Source: Desulfosarcina cetonica JCM 12296
GTDB lineage: Bacteria > Desulfobacterota > Desulfobacteria > Desulfobacterales > Desulfosarcinaceae
DNA: 54,153 bases
Direction: 5' to 3'
Assembly: GCF_001311845.1 (NCBI RefSeq)
Contig: NZ_BBCC01000022.1
Span: 1 to 54,153 of the forward strand
The translations under genes and the position numbers were made by a program. A model generated the notes under the pieces. The model saw only the letters and a list, made by a program, of their open reading frames with translations, made no database searches and was not told the DNA's origin. Positions within the stretch are counted from its first letter, which is position 1. Every line of letters begins with the position of its first letter. Shown here piece after piece: positions 33,263 through 42,407 of the stretch.

Positions 33263-33873
33263 GGTTTTCCTCCTGTTTGTGAATGGGATGAGAAATTTTA
33301 AGGAATATCCGCCGCGCCGATGATCGTCAATCAATTTATTCACTAAGGATTTGCCGTAACGGCGGATCATGAAAAAGGTCAGTGCAACGGCGATCAATAC
33401 AAACACGGTCCCGATGGCCCAGGGCGTTGCCCATCTATGGCTGACGCCACCGACGATATCCGCTGCCGGTACCATAACGCCCACCCAGACATTGCGATTG
33501 GCTCCCTGCATCGATTGAAATCCGCACCACCAGGTCTGGTTTTTATGCTTGATGAAGAACACCTCGCCTGATGCCAGATGCCGTCCCGACCAGGATGCAA
33601 CCAGTTTCCGGGTCAACGACTCCTTGATCTCGTCGGAAGAAAAAAATCAGTGGGATGGGTCTCCCCCCCGGCAACATAAATCTGAGCATCGTTCCGGAAG
33701 ATGACGACGCGACCGTTCTTGCTCGGCGCTGGTCCCTGCTGTTCTCGATCCATGTCGGCTACCGTAATTCCATATAGCATGGGGGCCCGTTTCAGCAGGG
33801 GAATCAACAGGTCGTCGCGTTCACATCGCCAAAGTACCGCCCCCAACGTATTGCCGCTCAGGCGCTGGGGCAT
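33263..33873 (-). pseudogene. Truncated membrane sensor (Cache-like) remnant, frameshifted
   Basis: The reading MLYGITVADMDREQQGP, FRNDAQIYVAGGETHPTDFF, WSGRHLASGEVFFIKHKNQT and VWVGVMVPAADI resembles the second half of an extracellular Cache-type sensor. A membrane helix follows (AIGTVFVLIAVALTFFMIRR). The chain then loses similarity after a few residues, with no HAMP or output domain. It also lacks its start. A frameshift lies in seven A at 33640-33646: eight would join TDFF to SSDEIKESLTRKLV. Truncation at both ends suggests a deletion-derived pseudogene. Confidence 0.5.
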
Positions 33874-34040
33874 TGACTTTTCACGTCGAGTAAGTAGCTT
33901 ATATTCATTGTTTATTAGAAAGCGACGTCTAAGGAAGTCGCCAAAAAACAGGGTGACTTCATGAATTTAAATGCTTTCCCGCAAGGGGTACGCTGCTTTT
34001 TACGGTTCCATCAACTTAGAGAACGAGAGGAGCGGAACTT

Positions 34041-34409
34041 ATGGGTTACAGAGATGACTTTTACAAACTTGAAAATATTATTGGGATCACAGGACCGATA
34101 GATTCACTTCCAAGTGTGTATTTCCAAGACACTAAGACCGGTGAGTACGGACACATCACTCAGGTCCACTATTATGACTGGAATCAGGGGCGATGTCCCG
34201 TCAAGAAAGACCCGGGCTACCGGATAGAGAACAAGTGCGGCGGCGGTTGTAAATGCGGACGTTCTGCAGCGCATGAATTCAACGGGAGAGGGGTCTGTTT
34301 TCACCCTAGCAGGTCGATATTCGTACCTCGCTCGGATCTGTCCGGTGGGCAACTGGAGGTTGTGGCCCAGGCCATATGGCGGTGCCACATGAGAAAACGG
34401 ACCCTATGA
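34041..34409 (+). CDS. Hypothetical cysteine/histidine-containing protein
   Basis: 122 residues. A cluster CGGGCKCGRSAAH near residues 70-82, a further Cys at GVCFHP and one at WRCH could bind a metal. The N-terminal part (DDFYKLENIIGITGPIDSLP) looks globular. No family recognised. AGGAG about 9 bases before the ATG supports translation. Its stop overlaps the start of a 53-residue gene as ATGA, which strengthens the case that both are real. It converges on the deaminase-fold gene. Confidence 0.5.
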   Translation: MGYRDDFYKLENIIGITGPIDSLPSVYFQDTKTGEYGHITQVHYYDWNQGRCPVKKDPGYRIENKCGGGCKCGRSAAHEFNGRGVCFHPSRSIFVPRSDLSGGQLEVVAQAIWRCHMRKRTL

Positions 34410-34567
34410 ATTGGGACGAGAGAGATCGGCAAGACGTAATGTATCAGCAACGGTGGCTCGACGCGCATCAAAAGGGGCCAAGGGGGAGGCGGAATGCCAT
34501 AAACTACACAGCCCTGGGACTCACGAATCAACTCTTGAAAATCGCCTACCCCCACCGAGCGGAGTGA
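34406..34567 (+). CDS. Hypothetical 53-residue protein coupled to the preceding gene
   Basis: It starts at ATG 34406 inside the ATGA overlap with the stop of the preceding gene. Charged and basic (MNWDERDRQDVMYQQRWLDA, then HQKGPRGRRNAINY), with no signal or membrane segment. Too short for family assignment. The exact stop/start overlap is the main evidence that it is a gene. Confidence 0.4.
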   Translation: MNWDERDRQDVMYQQRWLDAHQKGPRGRRNAINYTALGLTNQLLKIAYPHRAE

Positions 34568-34824
34568 CCAAAATCTTTCGCACTTTTGGTCTCGCGACGA
34601 TGGCTCCGGCTGCGTGTTGCATCGCATCTTAATTCTTAAGTATTTGGTTCTCCAGATATTCGAGGGATTTCTCACGCTCACGAAGACTTTAACAAAAATG
34701 TACCAGGATCATCAATAAGTAATAATTAAAATGCGACCCCTCGCCCTCTGTTTGTTGAGAACCGTACAACCTGTATCCCCGAAAAAATCCCTGCGGACCA
34801 AGCTGAACTCATCAGATTGGCAGG

Positions 34825-35532
34825 CTAAAACGGTGCTGCCCAGCGACTCTCCTCCACTGCCGTATCGTGATATGAAGTGTACTCTACTTTTTCTCTATCA
34901 AGAACTTCGCGACAACGCAGACAGCACGGCTTCGATACGCCCATATTTATATTTTCAAGTGGAGTTCCCTGAGACCGGAGATATTTCAAAATCTTCATTT
35001 CAGCGTGCATATTTGGCGTTGGGTCCCAAACGATGTGGTATTTAGCCCAGGGGGTACCAAGTTCCTTCAGGGTTTCTGTTACATCGGAATCAATAATTAC
35101 CAAATTGTTTGCTGAAAAATACCATGTGTCAATGACATAAGCGGCGGCCACGCAATCAAGTTGAATGTCCAATTGGCGCATTTGCCTATTCTTCAACCAG
35201 TGTCCTGCGGTGCCCTCTGTCTCTGTGTTTGTTATTTTAATAGTCGTGTTCGTCCGGTTGTCGTAGGCGCCACGTTGGCGCCTTGTCATATCCTTCCTTA
35301 CTTCATCTGCATGTGATGGAACAGTCATCTTAGCCGGTCGAGTGGAGGTATACGCGCTATAATTAGTGTCATGAGGCTCATTACCGACACCTGTGACTCC
35401 GCAGCTCCAAACGACCGCCAGCATATATGAGGCCACACGATCGGCTTTGGCGAGTTCTGTGTCCCGAATTAGACTTTGATAGCGCTCGGCGTGATACTCT
35501 AAGCGACTTCTGTCCAATGCTTTATATGACAT
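34825..35532 (-). CDS. Deaminase-fold (cytidine-deaminase-like) protein
   Basis: 235 residues. The C-terminal part has a zinc-deaminase signature: NMHAEMKILKYLRSQG (HAE, with His as zinc ligand and Glu as catalytic acid, about residue 185) and GVSKPCCLRCREVL (CxxC zinc ligands, about residue 213). The spacing and SKPC..C form resemble the toxin-type/OTT_1508-like deaminases rather than housekeeping cytidine deaminase. The N-terminal 150 residues are unassigned. No signal peptide. The ATG at 35532 has GGGGGTC before it and is only 11 bases after the stop of the secreted transglutaminase-like gene, so they form an operon. The substrate is not predictable. Confidence 0.65.
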   Translation of the reverse strand: MSYKALDRSRLEYHAERYQSLIRDTELAKADRVASYMLAVVWSCGVTGVGNEPHDTNYSAYTSTRPAKMTVPSHADEVRKDMTRRQRGAYDNRTNTTIKITNTETEGTAGHWLKNRQMRQLDIQLDCVAAAYVIDTWYFSANNLVIIDSDVTETLKELGTPWAKYHIVWDPTPNMHAEMKILKYLRSQGTPLENINMGVSKPCCLRCREVLDREKVEYTSYHDTAVEESRWAAPF

Positions 35533-35543
35533 TTCGACCCCCA

Positions 35544-36557
35544 TCAATTAAGTGTGTGGAAATGAATGGTGCCATCGTCACGGCTGAGGTGATGCGTGTA
35601 CGCCGTTTCCCCAGCCGTTTTTTGGCAGCTCCCTTGTTTCCAATTCTTCGCAAAGACGCGTTTGATCCGGAAGAGGTCGAGAGCATCTGAATATTCTTCC
35701 CATTTGAAGTCCTGATTGTTTGCATTTCCTGAACGGTAGATATTCATTAGAGAAATCAATGAACTATCATTACAATCGTCATTAAAGTCTTTTCCAATCT
35801 TCCGAAACAAAAATGTAACTCCAGGATATGAGGCGAATCGGACAGAAATATTTTTCGGAGGAACAACAGAATCAGGTGTAAACTCATCAGGCAGTTGAGT
35901 CCATTCGCTTTTAGAGGTATTCACCGCTATCCATTTACCGGCAATTCTCACGATTACGAATTGATGACCGTTTATTGTTTTTTCTTTATCTCCTTTTGCC
36001 ATTGCCTGATTGTAATTGTCTGACTTGCTGCTAATCGCATAACGGATATCTTCTGGATTATGCACCAAATGTAGCGCTTTGACAACAGCGATAAATGATC
36101 TGGCATAATGGGAACAACCAAAAGCTGCCTTTGTTTCTATAATGTCACTCGCAGAGGGGGCAAAAAAGACATCTGCCGGATTCGAGAACATAAATTTGGA
36201 ACGCCAGGTTTTTAGTATTTGCTTTTGTTCAGATGAGAGATTGAAGGTGCATAGAAAACCAAGTTTCAGTGTTTCCAATTTATCGTAGATAATAAACGTC
36301 CTTGGTTCAATGGTGTTTATTTGAACACCCAGTATATGATCTGTCATAATCTCTGATACTTTCAGCAATTGGGATAATTTATCCTTCTTGCCATATGAAT
36401 CAAGAACAGGTTTTACTACATTGAATGCATACTCTTTTACTATTGGTGTGACTTCAATAAGTGATCCCGCGTCTTTGGAATACGCGGGTGAAACAACCAA
36501 ACAAAAAAGAGAAATCAAAATTAACGTTACTGACTGAGTTATTAATTTTTTGATCAT
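35544..36557 (-). CDS. Secreted transglutaminase-like protein
   Basis: 337 residues beginning with a signal peptide (LILISLFCLVVSPAYS, then KDAG). A transglutaminase/papain-like core is suggested by FGCSHYARSFIAVVKALHL (Cys nucleophile near residue 148 at the head of a helix) and GHQFVIVRIAGKWIAVNTSK (His near residue 197, with an Asn replacing the usual Asp in the following strand). The product is likely periplasmic or exported. Base composition is visibly A+T-richer than the flanking core genes, suggesting acquisition. First gene of a two-gene operon with the deaminase-fold gene. The assignment rests on motif spacing, so moderate. Confidence 0.55.
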   Translation of the reverse strand: MIKKLITQSVTLILISLFCLVVSPAYSKDAGSLIEVTPIVKEYAFNVVKPVLDSYGKKDKLSQLLKVSEIMTDHILGVQINTIEPRTFIIYDKLETLKLGFLCTFNLSSEQKQILKTWRSKFMFSNPADVFFAPSASDIIETKAAFGCSHYARSFIAVVKALHLVHNPEDIRYAISSKSDNYNQAMAKGDKEKTINGHQFVIVRIAGKWIAVNTSKSEWTQLPDEFTPDSVVPPKNISVRFASYPGVTFLFRKIGKDFNDDCNDSSLISLMNIYRSGNANNQDFKWEEYSDALDLFRIKRVFAKNWKQGSCQKTAGETAYTHHLSRDDGTIHFHTLN

Positions 36558-36855
36558 ATTCAGCTGCTCTATTTAAAAATAATACCACGCATTGGGATAG
36601 CGTATTCGGAGTGGTCTTGCCATAAAAGAATGTTACGCAAAACATGCAAATGCGTCAAGAACGGTACTCCTGGTGCGAAAAATACTATCGTTAATACTTC
36701 CGTTAAGATCTCTGAGTGTCGAAGAGATGAAGGAGATTATTCAATATCATCTGCGCCGCAACTTCATCGCTTGCATCTCGCATCGAAAGAAAAGGGCAAG
36801 GCTGGCCAAATCTTATAACATCTATGTTTCGCTGTAGTGCTAATACCTTGTCTGC
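36558..36855. other. A+T-rich intergenic region
   Basis: About 300 bases between the transglutaminase-like gene start (promoter side) and the end of the phosphatase gene, both on the minus strand. It must hold the promoter for the former. I find no coding sequence with a credible start, no tRNA and no repeat shared with other parts of the window. Confidence 0.35.
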
Positions 36856-37985
36856 TCAATCTTCCGCCCCCAATCGAGGTCTCGCAAAGCGGTAATAAAA
36901 ATAGACTCCCAACCCCAGAACCATGATGCCTAAGATATACTCTAAAGGATCAGCCCGCATTACTACCAATGCAAATCCAATCAGACTCGCCACTACAAAC
37001 CCCGTGGCCGGTGTAAATAACAGCCGCCAGATTCGCATCATGTTGACCTGCAATACCAAGAGCGACGAGCTCGGTGGTCTTTGTGGGAGCCATCGAGGAC
37101 TGCCCGTTTTAATTCCTTCAGCCCAAAAGCGCGTTGGCATTAAAAGCCTATCGTATGCATACATCGATATTAGGTAAAACGCTACAGCAAGAAAAAGGCA
37201 TATTACAGAAATCGCGATTGTGACTAAGTAGATTTCATTCCGTTCAGCAATTGCGATCCCGCTGAGGCCGCCTAATAGGGCTCTGGTATGCGCACATGAA
37301 TCAGTAAGAAACTGCAGTTTTTTTCGTCACTTAAAATGCCAAGCACGACACCGAGAAAAAAAATTATAAAAGTTCCAAGCAACTTTGCAGTTTCCATCTT
37401 TGATTTGATTTTATCGCGAAGCTGTTCGAACGTTTCTTTATCAGTTGGTCCTATGGACCAAAGTAAATGACTTCGAGTCCATTTCAGGCTGTTCCATACA
37501 TGCGTCGTGCTAAAGCAGAGGCAGACTATCTCTGATCGTGCTATGGCAATTGCTCCATGAAATTGCTCGCAGAGCCACCCGAGTTGAGGTTGATGGCCTA
37601 CGATTACAAGAGCTCCATCCTCATTGATGATCTTGAGCATACTTTTGATATCTCTGGCAAACTCCGTCACGTTTTCTCTGCTCCAACGTCGAAACACCGA
37701 GGGATTAAGATTTTCCTTTGTGCTGGCGACTACAGATATGCTTCGGTCCTCGAGAGCTTTTTTAACTGTCCCTGCATGTTCTCTGGCGTGTCTATATTCA
37801 GAGCACCATAATTTTACGTGTTTGATTTCTTCCACATCAAGCTGCTCACTTAAGGCGGATGATGTTTCATAGGCCAACTCGATGCCTCTCGGGTCAAGAC
37901 CTTGTTTCTCGTCCATACTTCCAGCGCTTCTGTCTACTGGCCCATGGCGAATTAAGAGTAGAATCTTTTGAGATAGTTTAAACAT
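36856..37985 (-). CDS. Histidine phosphatase with C-terminal membrane domain, frameshifted
   Basis: About 377 residues when repaired. The N-terminal histidine-phosphatase domain has LLIRHGPVDRSAGS (RHG with catalytic His near residue 14) and VIVGHQPQLGWL (second catalytic His near residue 123), as in SixA/phosphoglycerate-mutase relatives. Three to four membrane helices follow (LLGTFIIFFLGVVLGIL, IYLVTIAISVICLFLAVAFY, GFVVASLIGFALVV, ILGIMVLGLGVYFYY). The frame breaks at seven T, 37318-37324 (A on the coding strand): eight join GILSDEKK to the downstream membrane part. The 102-residue downstream frame has no good start of its own, which supports one gene. A membrane-tethered phosphatase of this kind is unusual. 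Confidence 0.65.
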
Positions 37986-38013
37986 GGTATTCACCCGGCT
38001 AACACGGCAAATT

Positions 38014-38074
38014 AACCGGCGGCGGGCCAATGGTCTTCAGGGGAATGCTACTCACGTTGTCCCGCCGTCCGGTT
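38014..38074. repeat. Inverted repeat with bulge, possible attC-like site
   Basis: AACCGGCGGCGGG (38014-38026) pairs with CCCGCCGTCCGGTT (38061-38074) with one extra base on the right arm, leaving a 34-base interior. It lies just upstream of the histidine-phosphatase start on the minus strand. Such bulged imperfect stems occur in integron attC sites, and GTTAGCC (near 37996-38002 on the minus strand) loosely fits the GTTRRRY core, but no matching partner core is clear. Confidence 0.3.
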
Positions 38075-38324
38075 CAATTTTTGGTTGGTCAGTTCTTTAC
38101 GTCTACTGCTGAGGTGAATGTCTTTATTTTTCCACGTGGCTGAGATCGTTTTCCCTGGCTTTCTGAAAAGCCCATTCTTAACGTAACCATCTGCATGGCA
38201 AAATGGCCACTCTAAACTTGAAGAACACCGACCCATCAGGGTGATTCACATGTAAAATCTAAAGCTTGGTCTGATCCGAGCTTGCCCGGCCGATCCCGTC
38301 CGGCCATCCGACCTCCGCGTTTTG

Positions 38325-38359
38325 TTGGGCCAGAGGTGAAGCCCTGGCCCAATCTTTTT
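38325..38359 (+). terminator. Perfect hairpin with T tract
   Basis: TTGGGCCAG (38325-38333) pairs perfectly with CTGGCCCAA (38344-38352) around a 10-base loop, followed by TCTTTTT on the plus strand. It lies 31 bases beyond the stop of the minus-strand DUF397 gene. The T tract is on the plus strand, where no gene precedes it, so its role as terminator for the minus-strand operon is doubtful. On the minus strand the arm continues into GCCCAAC, an attC-like core sequence. Confidence 0.4.
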
Positions 38360-38389
38360 GAGAAAGGGTGAACGACGGGCATCTTTTCT

Positions 38390-38593
38390 TTACACTATAT
38401 CGAATTCATATGCCTTAACGCCTTTGATGAAGTTCTCCCACTCCGCGACTGTGAAAGTTAGTACGGGACCATCCTGGTCTTTTGAATCACGCATCAGCAC
38501 CTTTCCGTTACGGAATGCCACCTCCACACAACCGCCATCCCCGCTGAAAGATGCCTTAAAGAATTCTCCAGCCAAGTTTTTACGATATTCCAT
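38390..38593 (-). CDS. DUF397 domain protein
   Basis: 67 residues forming a single DUF397 domain: KASFSGDGGCVEVAFRNGKV followed by LMRDSKDQDGPVLTFTVAEW. The CVEVA and RDSK motifs and the terminal W..F are diagnostic. DUF397 proteins are known mainly from actinomycetes, usually next to helix-turn-helix regulators. Here no such regulator is present. The gene overlaps the end of the TIR-STAND-WD40 gene by 14 bases and has a GGAGG 5 bases before ATG 38593, so it is the last gene of that operon. A role as inhibitor, regulator or partner of the STAND protein is inference. Confidence 0.8.
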   Translation of the reverse strand: MEYRKNLAGEFFKASFSGDGGCVEVAFRNGKVLMRDSKDQDGPVLTFTVAEWENFIKGVKAYEFDIV

Positions 38594-41500
38594 GGCGACC
38601 TCCTTCATCACTGTTTGCTCTAAGTTGCTCCAGCCTTCTAATACATTCTTTCAATTGCCATTGCCAGGTTCCTGCACGCCAAACCCTGACTATACCGTCA
38701 TTACCGCCTGTTACCACCTCCTTTCCGTCTTGGCTCAGATCCAGAGCCCAAGCCCCACCCGTGTGAGCATGAGTCGGGCTCCCAAAGGGACCAGATCCGC
38801 TGTCCAGCCTCTCACGATCCCATCGGCTCCTACGGACACCGCACCTCCGCTGAAGTCTGCTACTATTCGGCGTGCCATGCCTCATGAGCCGGAACCATCC
38901 CAAGGGATTCGCTAAGATCGATGCTCCATGCCCTAAGCAGTCCGTCCTCTCCCACACTGAAAAGTTTGGTGCCGTCTCTTGAAACTGCCAAGTTTCGCAC
39001 CCCACCTTGGTGACCTTCACGGCTTGCAACGCGTTCGCCATTCATTTTCCACAACCGGAGGAATCCGTCATTACCACCGGAAATCACTCGTGTTTGACCG
39101 TTGATGGCAAAGCAGCGAATCGCATTTATTTGGCCGTCGTGAAACCCAGCGGAATGATTCAAGAGACGTCCGTCATGGCTCCAAATCCTAATTGCGCCAT
39201 CCGCACCCCCGCTCAGTATGGAATCGCCCTGTGGCGTGAAGGTCACATCGATGACATCATCTTCGTGATCGGTCAGCAGTTTATCATTGATCAATTTTCC
39301 ATCCACGCTCCAAAGGCCGACGGTACCGTCGGCGGAGGCGCTTGCGATCATGCTTCCGTCCGGGCTTACAGCGAGTCCCCAGACGTAATCTTGGTGTGCC
39401 TCCCAGACACTTTCGGTCATTCCAGTACTCATTGAAATCAAGACGATACGATTGTCAGCTGCAGCTAATAATTTGCTCCCAGCCAAACATACCAGGACGT
39501 TAATCGGCTCGCCAAAGTCAAACTCCGATTCGGCGAGCAGTTGGCCATGCCCCACCCAATATCGAACGGTGCGATCCGTGCCGTATGAGACCAAAACGTC
39601 TTGTTCGGGGTCGAGGGTGAAACCGCAGACAGATCCGGAATGTCCCACAAGCGGTTCTTCCCTTTCACTGCCGTCCAGTCGCCATTGTCGGATTTCACCG
39701 TCGAAGCCGCCGCTGTAAACGGTATGAGCGTCCGCCGAAAAGCATAGGGCCGAGACTGAAACCGGGTGAACTGAAATCGGCATGCAAATGGGGTCGAATC
39801 TTCCATTCCAGAGCCGTATGGATCCATCTATTCCGCATGTGGCGATGTGTCCGTTGTGATGCGCCAGCGCACATACTGGACCCGCGTGTGCTTCAACTTG
39901 ATTTGTTTTTCCCAGTTCCGGTACTTGCCATCCGATGAGCTTGCCGTCAGCGCCTGCTGTCAATATGCGTTTACTATCTCTATCGAAAGCACAAGCGCTG
40001 CCGTATCCTGAATGCGCGACTTTTTCTTTTAAAAACTTCAAATCAGGAAGTTGCCATAGACTCAATTTTCCCGACTCCGCCAAACAGGCCAAAACCTGAG
40101 AATCAGCATCGTATGCTTGCGAGACGATAATATCCGGTGAAACATCGGCCTCCTGCAGACACGAGTCATTACTCAGGTTCCAAAGCGTGATTTTACCGTC
40201 TTCGGTTGCGCTCACGAGCAATGTCCCGCCAGAGACAAAGGCGAGAGAAGTAATTCCTGCTTTGAGCGTTGCCATCTGTCGAGCACTGCTTTCAAAGATA
40301 CCGTTCAGTATCTTTATCACCCTATCATCCCCTCCCGTTGCCATACATCCGGTGGAGCTGATAGTGACCGTACGAACTGCCGAGTTATGCAGGCGACGGC
40401 AACCCAGCTCTCTGGCAATAGCAGATACCCGCTCCAGTGCCTCCTGAAGCCTTTGGGGTGGGACAACTTCACCTTGCTCGCATTCCAATGCCGCTTCGAC
40501 CACGTGACGCAGACTTTCCCTGGGAGAATGACGCAGCAGGCTCATGGCCTCTTCGGCGAGGCGGTCCGCCTTCTGCCGAATGGTAGTGCACCGGTTCTCT
40601 CTATCTTCTTTTATGCTTTCTGAAACGAACCGGTTAAGTAGCGGATGCTCGACCACCTGGGGCAATCCAACTACTCTTTGCAGAAGCGCACCGCGTAAGA
40701 GATCTTCAGAAGCCATTCCCTGCACTTCCCACGTCCGGGCTCGGCGCTCAACTTCGGTCAGATCTTCGAGCGATTCACTGTTTTGCGTCAGCCAGTCACG
40801 GAAATCTGTCCATGTTTCGAAAATGGCTTCATGGACAATATCGAAGGTCGCGTCTCCATCCTCGTCAACTACTCGGATCAAGCGTTGTTCTTCAAACTCG
40901 CGAGCAACCCTTAGAGCATTGTCTTTAAGGGAGTCAATGGGTAACCTTCGCCTCACCGGCCGATCTTTCAGGCTCAAAGGTACCACAAACCTCCCCAAAG
41001 TGGGAAAAACCGCATCTTGACATCCTACCAGCGCCAGCCGCCTCGTCGCGTGCCGCGCACGTTCTGTAACCACCTGCCGCAAACCGCCTGTCCCTAAATA
41101 GTCCTCCAATATCAACATGCGCCTGTCTGGAGTGCCCCGAAGTCTTTGCTCCATATGCTCCCAGGCAAGTTGCAGAGCGAATGCCAGCAGTGGCAGAGCC
41201 GCACCATCTGCAGATGTCTCGATCATATCCTTTGCCACTCTATCTACAAATGGCTGATCGACCGCAGAGCCTGCCATAATTGCCGGATTTCGGATAATTC
41301 TTTCGAGAAGATCTCTATTGTTTGCCGGAGGCAGCAGGACATAATTCAAGTGCCGAACTCCGAGAAACTGAATGATGGCATTAGATCGTTCAGGGTGGCT
41401 CAAAAACTCGCTCCTTATCGTAAGAAGCAGCCATATCGGTGCCTCTCCCGTAACCAATTTATTGACGACCTCCAGAAAAATGCCGGCTGTCTGCTCTCCC

Positions 41501-42407
41501 GTTGCAGTTGCCAATTCCTCAAACTGATCTATAACGATTACGACTTGAGGTCGGTATGTAAGATCCGGGTCCCCATGTTCGAAAAATGGTTCAAACGGGC
41601 TGATGCTTCCATCGCGCAACTCTTCGAGAATGGAGGCCGCGTTTTTCTCGGCACCAAGAGTCCGTCTGGCTTGAACAATCGCTACGGCTAAACGTTGCAG
41701 AGGATCCAGTCCGGGAAGAAACGGAGAAAGCACCGTCCAACCTGGCTGTCGCGCAAGCTTCCCAGCAAGGCCGGCTCGAACTAAAGATGACTTGCCTGAA
41801 CCTGATGGCCCTGAAACCGCAACTATTCGGTGGGACCGTGCGGAGTGTTGAAAGGGAGCAAACACCTCCCGCAGTTCTCTGATAGCCTCTTCACGGCCGA
41901 AGAAAACGGCTTCCATCGCGCTGGAATAGTAATTGAGCCCAGGATAAGGACACTTGCCTTTCGGCCATAAAGCCTCTTGAGGATTGATGTGCCGCGCGAG
42001 CCAGGCGCAGATTCTATCGACAGCGCCATCGCCTCCAATGCTCTCAATCTGTAAGTGATCGGTTAGCGGATGAGTCAGTTCCTCTCCGTGACGTCTAAGA
42101 GTCAGTATCGGTTTGCCAAATGCACGCGCCAGTGCCAGTTCAGCAAAGCACCATTTGAATCAAAGGAAACAGGAGTTAGAAAGAACAGCACTGCCCCCGC
42201 ACTCTTCAACTGATCATAGAGAGCTTCCTCCCACGGGTCGCCTATAGTCACTCCCCTCTCAGGTTCCGAAGTGAAGAAGATATTTTTGAATCCCCGGTCG
42301 GACAGGGCCGTCACGAGCCCTAGGTCAATCAGCTGGCACTTGTCCGAGGACGCGTGGCTTACAAAGATGAGCCCAGTTCGTGTAAATCGTTCAGAAGTTA
42401 CATTCAT
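38580..42407 (-). CDS. TIR-STAND NTPase-WD40 protein (putative immune sensor/effector), three frameshifts
   Basis: About 1,275 residues when repaired. An N-terminal TIR domain (residues 10-125: GLIFVSHASSDKCQLIDLG, then SKWCFAELALARAFGKPI with the presumed NADase Glu near 89) is followed by a STAND P-loop NTPase with Walker A GPSGSGKSS (about 200), Walker B VVIVIDQFEEL (about 290) and a winged-helix FDIVHEAIFETW. About 14 WD40 repeats follow, enough for two seven-bladed propellers. Breaks: an A lost opposite 42154-42156 inside the TIR domain, a base near 38870, and a G opposite 38781-38783, the last two inside terminal WD40 repeats. The ATG at 42407 overlaps the previous stop as ATGA. Presumed logic: WD40 senses, STAND oligomerises, TIR depletes NAD. 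Confidence 0.82.

Noticed and set aside
33984..34012. GCTTTTTACGGTTCCATCAAC resembling the right end of the 150-bp element
   Set aside because: Only about 15 of 19 positions match and no left end or target duplication is present. It may be a degraded end, but chance cannot be excluded.
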